NCBI GenBank assembly: GCA_022425445.1
Contig: JAKMFM010000222.1
Location: 1 to 5,174 of the forward strand
DNA from: Planktomarina sp.
GTDB lineage: Bacteria > Pseudomonadota > Alphaproteobacteria > Rhodobacterales > Rhodobacteraceae
Length of the DNA: 5,174 nt
Reading direction: 5' to 3'
Shown: one piece after another, positions 1 through 5,174 of the stretch
Layout: each line of letters opens with the position of its first letter
Position numbering within the stretch: position 1 is the first letter of the stretch
Position numbers and translations under genes: made by a program
The notes under the pieces: model-generated
Told to the model about the DNA's origin: nothing
Seen by the model: only the letters and a program-made list of their open reading frames with translations
Databases searched by the model: none

Positions 1-416
1 AAAGAGGGGGCAGAGACCGCGGCGCGGGCATGCCGGCCAGCATCGCCAAGGGCTTCGACCAAGAAGTCTGAGGCGCCGTTGATAACTTTTGGTTGCTCTG
101 TGTAATCTTGTGTGGAATTCACAAAGCCGGACAATTTTACCACGCGCACAAGCCGGTCGAGATCACCGCCACAGGCGGCTTTGACCTGTGCCAAAAGCGA
201 GATCGCGCAAGTGCGTGCAGCGAAGACCCCTTCTTCGGTGCTCATCGTGTCTCCCAGCTTGCCGGTGATAAAGCCATTGGCATCTTGGCTGATTTGACCA
301 GAAACAAAGACCAAGTCCCCCACCTGTACAAAAGGTACATAATTGGCCGCAGGTGCTGGAGCATCTGCCAGGGTCACGCCCAATTCTGCGAGGCGGGTTT
401 CAAATTTTCCGGTCAT
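1..416 (-). CDS. RidA/YjgF/UK114-family protein, 3' end cut by window edge
   Basis: Reading the minus strand from the ATG at 414-416 gives 138 uninterrupted codons that run off the window start. The protein begins MTGKFETRLAELGVTLADAP and continues through ANYVPFVQVGDLVFVSGQIS (residues 24-43), the typical first strand and 'VSGQ' of the RidA fold. It ends with GRHARAAVSAPS (127-138), where the Arg of 'ARAAV' (R131) matches the family's carboxylate-binding arginine (Arg105 of E. coli RidA). The usual end of the family, a 'LPxxxxVEIEAI'-like strand, would lie just outside, so roughly 10-20 residues are missing. RidA proteins are small cytosolic trimers. True RidA hydrolyses reactive enamine/imine intermediates from PLP enzymes, but this longer N-terminal form (about 150 residues expected) belongs to a RidA-like subgroup whose substrate I cannot name. 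An ideal Shine-Dalgarno seven bases upstream supports the start. It lies 66 bases downstream of the secretion remnant on the same strand and may once have shared its transcript. Confidence 0.9.
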   Translation of the reverse strand, partial: MTGKFETRLAELGVTLADAPAPAANYVPFVQVGDLVFVSGQISQDANGFITGKLGDTMSTEEGVFAARTCAISLLAQVKAACGGDLDRLVRVVKLSGFVNSTQDYTEQPKVINGASDFLVEALGDAGRHARAAVSAPS

Positions 417-423
417 ATAGTCA

Positions 424-428
424 CTCCT
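424..428 (-). promoter_or_regulatory. Shine-Dalgarno site of the RidA-family gene
   Basis: The minus strand reads AAAGGAGTGACTATATG. The AGGAG core is followed by a seven-base spacer and the ATG at 414-416. This is the strongest ribosome binding site in the window and fixes the start of a gene whose stop codon is not visible. Confidence 0.85.
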
Positions 429-438
429 TTGAACTGTT

Positions 439-470
439 TCACCACAGCGATAGGCGGAAACATGCGGTGA
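439..470 (-). other. possible stem-loop in the RidA-gene leader
   Basis: On the minus strand TCACCGCA (470-463) can pair with TGTGGTGA (446-439). That makes eight consecutive pairs including one G-U, around a 16-base loop. The stem lies between the stop codon of the secretion remnant (483-485) and the RidA Shine-Dalgarno (424-428). The wobble pair works only in minus-strand RNA; the plus strand would have an A-C mismatch there. No U-tract follows, so it is not a standard intrinsic terminator. It could be a processing site or a chance stem; its function is unknown. Confidence 0.3.
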
Positions 471-482
471 GAAAAGCAAAAA

Positions 483-1397
483 TTAATATTCCCGCAGCGC
501 TTGCGTAAAATAGCTAAGGATGGGTTCAAGCATATAGTCCAAAGGGCTGCGGCTGTGCGTGCGAATAAATACCTGTGCCGGCATGCCCGGACGCGAGAGC
601 GGCGCCCCGCCTTTTAGAGAGGTATTTTCGCGCGGGGGCAAAGCAATCTCAACCAAATAATACGATGGACTATCTGGTCGGCTTTGAAAGGTATCGGCTG
701 AAATTTTATGTAGCCGGCCTGTTAAGTCTCGCGCCGCCCCTTTGTGCAGAAGTTTAATGATGCTGGCTTGTCCCACAAAAAGATGATTGATCTGCTCAGG
801 GACGATTTTGGCCGTGATCACAAAGGGTTGGTCATTGGGTGCAAGATGCAAGATCGGTTTGGTCGGTTGTACGACCGCTTGCGCACTGGAAATGGTCAGC
901 CCATGGACAACCCCGTTGATCGGCGCGGTGAGGGTGAGCCCCGCCAGCTCTTGTTTCAGTCGGCGGCGATCTGCGCGCAGCCGCAGCTCTTGCGGGTGCA
1001 GATCGCGCAGGGCTGTAATGGCCGCCTTATGATCGGCAGCAATTTGGCGCAACCAGTCGATTTCAATTTCGTGAAGCTGCGTTTGCGCTTCGAGCTCTTC
1101 TGTGTAGTGCATCGCGGCGGCAAAGGCCGATCGCCTGGCCCATTGATTTGCAAGCGACAGGCCGATGAGGGCCATTCCGCTGACAAGAGTCATTGCACCT
1201 AGCAAAGGATGAAACAGATATATGCCGGCGAAAAACACTGAAATCCAGGGCAGATCGAACAGCGCAAGCAGAGCTGGTGATGCAATGAATTTCTCAATGG
1301 ATGCAAGATCTTTCAGCGCGGCTTGCGGCTCTTTGCGCTGCCCGGATCGGGCGCTCTGCATGGCGGATGAAAATACTTGCTGATCCAGCTGCGTCAA
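483..1397 (-). pseudogene. chimeric type I secretion remnant: PrtD-like membrane domain joined to HlyD-like adaptor C-terminus
   Basis: The 304-codon frame (open back to 1427) joins pieces of two proteins. Residues 1 to about 90 resemble the middle of a PrtD/LapB-type ABC transporter membrane domain: 'LASIEKFIASPALLALFDLP' (31-50), then two hydrophobic helices around 50-66 and 67-83. From about residue 100 it resembles the C-terminal part of a HlyD/PrtE membrane fusion protein. That part has the coiled-coil end (about 100-152), the lipoyl half-motif 'LTAPINGVVHGLTISSAQAV' (156-175), a beta-barrel segment with 'HLFVGQ' (205-210), 'ISADTFQ' (232-238), 'SRPGMPAQVFIRT' (268-280) and the typical end 'SPLDYMLEPILSYFTQALRE' (284-303). 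No Walker A, signature or Walker B motif is present, so the ATPase is absent. The first start-like codon is a TTG (1395-1397) with no Shine-Dalgarno, so independent translation is doubtful. In intact systems the transporter and adaptor form the inner-membrane part of a TolC-dependent exporter; this remnant should not export anything. Similarity is judged from memory of the families. Confidence 0.8.
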
Positions 1398-1427
1398 AAA
1401 ACGCGCGGCTATACGGGCGGTGATGCG

Positions 1428-1673
1428 CTAACGCGTATGATCCAGGGCGCCCATGACGCTGTAGGCAAGTAAGGCCATAAGTGACAACGCGACAAGCGTT
1501 TGCACGGCGCCAGAGGGTAGAACGCGGTCATATACATGCAGCATATAAAGCGGGCCGGTCAGCTTTAAGAGATTGACCAGAAAACTGAACAGGCCCACGA
1601 TCACGAAAAGATGTCGTAAGCTGGTACGAACCTGTCCTAAGTCGCCTCTCTCATATTGATACTTATCTTTCAT
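1428..1673 (-). pseudogene. 5' fragment of PrtD-type type I secretion ABC transporter, ended by in-frame TAG
   Basis: The 81 codons from the ATG at 1671-1673 match the usual N-terminus of a type I secretion permease/ATPase. A short polar leader is followed by 'LFSFLVNLLKLTGPLYMLHV' and 'YDRVLPSGAVQTLVALSLMA', giving membrane helices at about residues 22-45 and 58-75. The 'LTGPLYML.VYDRVL' signature is characteristic of PrtD/LapB/RaxB-like exporters. The frame ends 'GALDHTR' at a TAG (1428-1430). Family members continue here with an 'xR...ARF...D..VF' segment, and exactly that (RITARIAARFLTQLDQQVFS) continues in the same frame after the stop. So the TAG is a nonsense mutation within what was one reading frame, not a natural end. 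An in-frame TAG six bases upstream of the ATG bounds the 5' end. The ribosome site is weak (only AGGG next to the ATG). Full-length relatives have about 550-600 residues. Confidence 0.8.
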
Positions 1674-1738
1674 GCCCTAACTCTGTCGAGATGCCGGCGC
1701 GCGGGTCTGTAACCGGTTTGCCACAACTTATTAGGGCA
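1673..1738. repeat. 8-bp inverted repeat over the start of the transporter remnant
   Basis: TGCCCTAA at 1673-1680 and TTAGGGCA at 1731-1738 are perfect inverted copies separated by 50 bases. On the minus strand the downstream arm covers the AGGG ribosome-site bases and the first base of the ATG. A transcript starting above 1738 could therefore fold and hide that start. Between the arms lies the 8-base palindrome AACCGGTT (1711-1718). An 8-base match in about 130 bases can arise by chance, so no function is claimed. Confidence 0.35.
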
Positions 1739-1760
1739 GCATGCTTAACGTTTGCCCAAC
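1716..1760 (+). repeat. short direct repeat GTTTGCC(A)CAAC upstream of mlaA
   Basis: GTTTGCCACAAC at 1716-1727 recurs as GTTTGCCCAAC at 1750-1760, differing by one extra base, with starts 34 bases apart. The second copy contains the candidate -35 box of mlaA. The pair could be an operator or a small duplication; the identity is clear but the role is unknown. Confidence 0.4.
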
Positions 1761-1780
1761 AGAGCACGAGAAACTATTAC
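1752..1780 (+). promoter_or_regulatory. candidate sigma-70-type promoter of mlaA-mlaC
   Basis: TTGCCC (1752-1757) and TATTAC (1775-1780) each match four of six consensus positions and are separated by exactly 17 bases. Transcription would start near 1787, leaving a leader of about 20 bases before the mlaA start with its Shine-Dalgarno at 1795-1801. The placement fits but both boxes are imperfect, so this is only a candidate. Confidence 0.35.
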
Positions 1781-1805
1781 GAAGTTCAAAGCAAAAGGTG
1801 AGTCC

Positions 1806-2537
1806 ATGATGGAACGGTTGTCAATTTTCGCGGTCGCATCTCTCGTGATGGTTGTGTCTGGCTGTAGCCCCGCTCAGGGCCCTATCGCGGATGATCCCTT
1901 CGAGCGGATCAATCGCGGCACCCATGCTTTTAACAAAGGCCTGGACCGCAACATCCTATCGCCGATCTCCAAAACCTATGCAGATGTCGTTCCGGATCCT
2001 GTGGAAAACAGCGTGTCAAATTTTGCACGCAACCTCAGCTTGCCAGGAAAGGTGGTCAACAACGTATTGCAATTGGATCTATCGTCTGCGGCGCGCAATA
2101 CGGGAAGGTTTGTGCTCAACAGCACCATCGGTTTGGCAGGTCTGTTTGATCCCTCGCAAAAGATTGGACTTGTGGAAAAAGACACCGATTTCGGCGAGAC
2201 TTTACAAGGTTGGGGCGTGGGCGAAGGCGCTTATGTAGAATTACCTGTGTTCGGCCCATCAAACCTGCGTGACGGGACGGCGCTCTTTGTCGATATGCTT
2301 CTGTTGGATCCAGCTGGTCAAATACTAAAATCGCCAGTTTCAGAGTATCGCACCGCTTCTAATTTGGGAGAGCTGTTACAAAAAAGACAAATTTATGGTG
2401 CCCAGATTGATGAAGTTCTCTACAGTAGTGCCGACAGTTACGCCCAATCGCGGCTGGTTTATCTCCAAAGCCGCCGTTTTGAATTGAAAGACATTTCCGA
2501 CGATGCCTATATCGATCCCTATGCCGAATTCGAATAA
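1806..2537 (+). CDS. mlaA: MlaA (VacJ) outer-membrane lipoprotein
   Basis: MlaA sits in the outer membrane and removes phospholipids from its outer leaflet, passing them to periplasmic MlaC for return to the inner membrane. Numbering from the ATG at 1806 (243 residues), residues 2-19 form a hydrophobic signal ending in the lipobox VSGC, so Cys20 is the predicted lipidated residue. Family signatures follow in order: DPFERINR (30-37), AFN (41-43), the 'VSNFARNL' segment (about 70-77), NSTIGLAGLFDP (105-116), and DFGETLQGWGVGEGAYVELP (128-147) followed by FGPSNLRD. The length fits the family (E. coli MlaA has 251 residues). The start is chosen because AAGGTGAG (1795-1802) precedes the paired ATGs at 1806 and 1809 and gives a compact lipoprotein signal. 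The frame is open upstream to a TTG at 1752, but that would place 18 polar residues ahead of the signal and overlaps the candidate promoter. The ATG at 1809 is equally possible. The gene overlaps mlaC. Confidence 0.93.
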   Translation: MMERLSIFAVASLVMVVSGCSPAQGPIADDPFERINRGTHAFNKGLDRNILSPISKTYADVVPDPVENSVSNFARNLSLPGKVVNNVLQLDLSSAARNTGRFVLNSTIGLAGLFDPSQKIGLVEKDTDFGETLQGWGVGEGAYVELPVFGPSNLRDGTALFVDMLLLDPAGQILKSPVSEYRTASNLGELLQKRQIYGAQIDEVLYSSADSYAQSRLVYLQSRRFELKDISDDAYIDPYAEFE

Positions 2538-3126
2538 ATCACATATTGCCCGCCGTACAGTTTTGGCGGGGTTTGCATCTTGCGCCTTGGCTGGCCCCGT
2601 CTTTGCTTTGGACAGACGAGAAGCAACCCAATTGGTCGATCAATTGGTCGGCCAGATCAATGCGGCGATTGACTCGGGCATATCCGAAACGAAGTTGATC
2701 GGCCGGTTTGAACGCATTTTCGCGGATTATGCCGATGTGAACATCATTGCCCGCTCAGCGCTTGGTCCTGCAGCCCGCACGGCCAACCCTGTGGAGATCG
2801 AGGCCTATGTCGCGGCGTTTCGAGGATACATTGCGCGAAAATACGGCAAGCGGTTTCATGAATTTGTGGGCGGTAAAATCGTGGTGACCGGCACCAGTGA
2901 TCGGGGCAAATTCTATGAGGTGATGGCCGTGACCGAATTGCGCGGCTCTGCGCCCTTTGAAGTCGCCTTCCGGGTGTCTGACCGTTCGGGGCGGAACTTA
3001 TTTTTTGATATCATTATAGAAGGTATCAGCCTTTTATCTTCGGAGCGGGTGGAGATCGGTGCTCTGCTCGACGCGCGCAACGGCAATATTGCGAAGTTGA
3101 CCCAGGATTTAGCGCGCTTAGGCTGA
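2521..3126 (+). CDS. mlaC: MlaC-type periplasmic phospholipid carrier (Ttg2D family)
   Basis: MlaC carries phospholipids across the periplasm between MlaA and the inner-membrane MlaFEDB ABC transporter, which is not in this window. From the ATG at 2521 the protein has 201 residues. The signal peptide has a twin-arginine, Tat-like core ARRTVLAG (R11, R12), a hydrophobic stretch and a likely cleavage after PVFA (about residue 29). The mature part shows the family pattern: helical start 'ATQLVDQLVGQINAAIDSG', 'ERIFADYADVNIIARSALG' (about 62-80), 'AFRGYIARKYGKRFHEFVGG', then strands such as 'FEVAFRVSDRSGRNLFFDII' and 'EIGALLDARNGNI'. An in-frame ATG at 2503 would add six residues. I prefer 2521 because it gives a shorter n-region, as in remembered relatives. 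Neither start has a clear Shine-Dalgarno, and the gene overlaps mlaA by 17 bases, so translation is probably coupled to mlaA. Confidence 0.9.
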   Translation: MPNSNKSHIARRTVLAGFASCALAGPVFALDRREATQLVDQLVGQINAAIDSGISETKLIGRFERIFADYADVNIIARSALGPAARTANPVEIEAYVAAFRGYIARKYGKRFHEFVGGKIVVTGTSDRGKFYEVMAVTELRGSAPFEVAFRVSDRSGRNLFFDIIIEGISLLSSERVEIGALLDARNGNIAKLTQDLARLG

Positions 3127-3156
3127 ACGGCATCTGCCGCTAGGCCCGTCGGTGGT

Positions 3157-5174
3157 TTAATTTTCTTTTGAGAAGAGTCCGAAAAGAAGCTGCGTGAGGG
3201 TTTTTGCTTTGGGCTTTTCTGGAGTGCCGTCGATCGGTGAGCGTCCGACTCCCGCCGGGATGCGGTCGCGCAACATCGGTAACGGACCAGGTTTGGCTTG
3301 CTCTGTTATGGCCAGCATGGTTTCCCGCCAGATATCCGCTGGGATACTGCCGCCTGTTACGCCTTTGAGTGGTCGATTGTCATCGTAGCCCATCCAAACG
3401 CCTATAACAAAATCAGAGGTAAATCCAATAAACCAGGCATCCCGCGCCGCTTGGGTGGTTCCAGTTTTTCCTGCAATTTCAATATCATAAATCCGAGCGC
3501 GCTGTCCGGTGCCTTTTTGGATGACCTCATGCATCATATAGGTAAGCTCTCGGGCTGTTTTGGTGCGAATGACGCGCTCGCCAATGCCGCCTGTGCGGCC
3601 TGCCAGTGGCTCACTTTCCCCCAAGAGCCTCAGCGACGTGATCCCATAGGGTTGAACGGATGTGCCGCCGTTTAGGATGCCTGCATAGGCACCAGTCATT
3701 TCGATCAAGGTGCTTTCTGATGTGCCAAGGGCCAGTGCAGGGCCATCTGCAAGCGCATCTTGCAAGCCAAAATCCCAAGCAATTTTTTGAACCATATCGC
3801 GGCCAATGTGCTCAGAAATCTTCACAGCTGGAATATTGAGCGATTCGGCCAGGGCTTGAGTATAGGTCACGTCCCCGGCGAAAGTTTTGCTGTAATTAGA
3901 AGGGCTCCAAGCGCCGGATCCGGGAATATGGAGGGTGATTGGCTCATCGCGAACGCGATCGAAGGGCGTATGGCCAAGCTCAAGCGCGGCGGCATAGACG
4001 AAGGGCTTGAAGGCAGATCCGGTTTGTCGTCGCGCCTGAGTGGCACGGTTGAACGCCCCGGTCGTGCGCATGTCACGCCCGCCGATCATGGCCCGAACGG
4101 CGCCCTCTTTGTTCATCACCACAACCGCGACTTCTGTTTTAGAAGTCTTCGAAATTTTGTCATCGAACACCCGGCGGACGGCCTGCTCTGTTGCGGTTTG
4201 AATGGTTTGATCCAACGTGGTTTGGATCAGAACATCTTCCGTGGTGTTGCGGGTGAAATACCTTGGACCTGTCGTCATGATCCAATCTGCAAAATATCCC
4301 CCCGCGCGGGCTGTGGCTGCTGGGCTGAGGGCCGCGGGATTGGCAATGGCAAAGCTGGCCTCGGCGGCAGAGAGGTAATTTTCCCGCAGCATCAGCCCAA
4401 GGACCACGTTCGCACGCGCTTGTGCTCCCTTCAGATTATGGGTGGGCGCTAGCCGCGATGGGGCTTTGAGCAAGCCGGCCAACATGGCTGCCTCCGCCGC
4501 ATTTACTTGATTGGCAGATCTACCGAAATATCTTTGAGCGGCTGCTTCAAAGCCGCGACCGCCGGCGCCCAATGCGACGCGGTTGAGGTAGATTGTCAGG
4601 ATCTCATCTTTGGAGTAGCGCAGCTCCATCGCAAGCGCGAAGCTTGCTTCTTTGATCTTGCGCCAGAGTGTGGTGCGGCGGCACTGCCGCTCATATTCGC
4701 GTTCAGAGGGCCAATCGTCCGTATTAAAGGCGACGCCCAAGCACAACAGCTTTGCAGTCTGCTGTGTGATGGTAGAGCCACCATGACCGGACAAAGGACC
4801 CCGTCCCTCACTCAAGTTGATCCGAATGGCAGAGGCCATGCCGCGGGGGCTGATGCCAAAATGACGAAAAAAGCGTCGATCTTCTGTGGCTACGACCGCG
4901 GCTTTCAAAAATCGTGAAATCGTCTCGGCCCTACTCATCCCGCCAAATTGGTCGCCCCGCCATGCGAAGACTCCCCCACTACGCTCCATAACACTCACTC
5001 CCCCGGCCGCCCGCCCGTCGATCATCTCATGAGCCTCGGGGAGCGTTGACGCGAAATAGGCAACACCGAGACTGATCAATAAACATACCACCAGCCCAAG
5101 CCGCCAGATGAGAGCCCAGAGCATGCGAAAGGGCAGAAAGAAAGCACGCCACAGCAGGGCGCGGAGCTGCGCAA
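3157..5174 (-). CDS. class A (bifunctional, PBP1A-like) penicillin-binding protein, start probably outside window
   Basis: This is an inner-membrane enzyme that polymerises glycan strands from lipid II and cross-links their peptides. Counting from the ATG at 5124 (655 residues): a membrane anchor at about 5-26; glycosyltransferase (family 51) motifs ATEDRRFFRHFG (79-90, catalytic Glu81), GGSTITQQTAKLL (115-127), RKIKEASFALAMELRYSKDE (155-174, second Glu159) and ILTIYLN (175-181); then the 'RGFEAAAQRYFG' and 'EAAMLAGLLKAPS' segments. The transpeptidase has SAFK (370-373, nucleophile Ser370), SLN (428-430) and KTGT (553-556). All catalytic residues are present. It is shorter than E. coli PBP1A (850), with little room for an OB-like domain between the two enzymes. 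An insertion with Cys128 and Cys148 separates glycosyltransferase motifs 2 and 3. The frame stays open for 16 more codons above 5124 (AQLRALLWRAFFLPFR) to the window edge, and that ATG has no Shine-Dalgarno, so the true start is probably upstream. It converges on mlaC across 30 bases. Confidence 0.93.
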   Translation of the reverse strand, partial: AQLRALLWRAFFLPFRMLWALIWRLGLVVCLLISLGVAYFASTLPEAHEMIDGRAAGGVSVMERSGGVFAWRGDQFGGMSRAETISRFLKAAVVATEDRRFFRHFGISPRGMASAIRINLSEGRGPLSGHGGSTITQQTAKLLCLGVAFNTDDWPSEREYERQCRRTTLWRKIKEASFALAMELRYSKDEILTIYLNRVALGAGGRGFEAAAQRYFGRSANQVNAAEAAMLAGLLKAPSRLAPTHNLKGAQARANVVLGLMLRENYLSAAEASFAIANPAALSPAATARAGGYFADWIMTTGPRYFTRNTTEDVLIQTTLDQTIQTATEQAVRRVFDDKISKTSKTEVAVVVMNKEGAVRAMIGGRDMRTTGAFNRATQARRQTGSAFKPFVYAAALELGHTPFDRVRDEPITLHIPGSGAWSPSNYSKTFAGDVTYTQALAESLNIPAVKISEHIGRDMVQKIAWDFGLQDALADGPALALGTSESTLIEMTGAYAGILNGGTSVQPYGITSLRLLGESEPLAGRTGGIGERVIRTKTARELTYMMHEVIQKGTGQRARIYDIEIAGKTGTTQAARDAWFIGFTSDFVIGVWMGYDDNRPLKGVTGGSIPADIWRETMLAITEQAKPGPLPMLRDRIPAGVGRSPIDGTPEKPKAKTLTQLLFGLFSKEN

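Noticed and set aside
93..470. 125-codon plus-strand open frame
   Set aside because: It lies antisense to the RidA-family gene, which has clear family motifs and a strong ribosome site on the minus strand. The plus-strand translation resembles nothing I know.
483..1673. A new two-gene membrane system (small membrane protein plus chimeric adaptor)
   Set aside because: Both pieces lie in one frame separated only by a nonsense codon, and each matches part of known type I secretion proteins. Decay explains it better than novelty.
1728..1733. TAATAA as -10 box of a minus-strand promoter for the transporter remnant
   Set aside because: No acceptable -35 is found at 16-18 bases; the sequence there reads GGCAAA.
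1718..1746. TTGCCA as the -35 box of a promoter with -10 near 1741
   Set aside because: At 17-base spacing the -10 would read ATGCTT, a poor match. The pair at 1752-1780 is better.
2578..2587. Possible lipobox (FASC) in the MlaC signal peptide
   Set aside because: Phe at the -3 position is unusual, and a good signal peptidase I site (VFA) follows. MlaC family members are soluble carriers.
3128..3139. CGGC-ATCT-GCCG hairpin between mlaC and the PBP gene as a bidirectional terminator
   Set aside because: The stem has only four pairs and no T-run follows it directly on either strand. The T-rich stretch at 3156-3169 is about 17 bases away and lies mostly inside the PBP gene end.
3760..4452. 230-codon plus-strand open frame inside the PBP gene
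   Set aside because: It is antisense to conserved PBP sequence, with cysteine- and histidine-rich, low-quality translation and no ribosome site that I can see. It is a shadow, as are the frames at 744-1202 and 4507-4917.

Overview
The window looks like chromosomal DNA from an alphaproteobacterium, most likely a Rhodobacterales (Roseobacter-group) member of moderate GC content. I base this on remembered resemblance of the type I secretion remnant, the MlaA/MlaC pair and the class A penicillin-binding protein to Rhodobacteraceae versions. No search was run. No tRNA, rRNA, CRISPR array, insertion sequence or phage gene was seen.

Layout. Positions 1-416 (minus) hold most of a RidA/YjgF-family gene, cut off at its 3' end by the window edge. 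It has a strong Shine-Dalgarno site and a short leader with a possible stem-loop. Positions 483-1673 (minus) hold the remains of a type I secretion locus. The first about 180 codons come from a PrtD-type ABC transporter membrane domain. They are interrupted by an in-frame TAG at 1428-1430, then run in the same frame directly into the C-terminal 200 or so codons of a HlyD/PrtE-type membrane fusion protein. The ATPase domain and the N-terminal half of the adaptor are missing. This is best explained as a pseudogene made by one internal deletion plus a nonsense mutation. A 132-base divergent intergenic region (1674-1805) follows, with a candidate promoter and small repeats.

Positions 1806-3126 (plus) hold mlaA and mlaC, overlapping and probably translationally coupled. 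They encode the outer-membrane lipoprotein and the periplasmic carrier of the retrograde phospholipid transport (Mla) pathway. The inner-membrane MlaFEDB complex is not in the window. After a 30-base convergent gap, positions 3157-5174 (minus) hold a class A penicillin-binding protein with all glycosyltransferase and transpeptidase motifs. Its frame stays open to the window edge, so its true start probably lies outside.

Taken together, this is a cell-envelope neighbourhood: lipid asymmetry (mlaA, mlaC), peptidoglycan synthesis (PBP) and a decayed secretion system. I do not see a new multi-gene system. The most notable observation is the in-frame transporter-adaptor chimera. Next is a two-cysteine insertion in the glycosyltransferase domain of the PBP.
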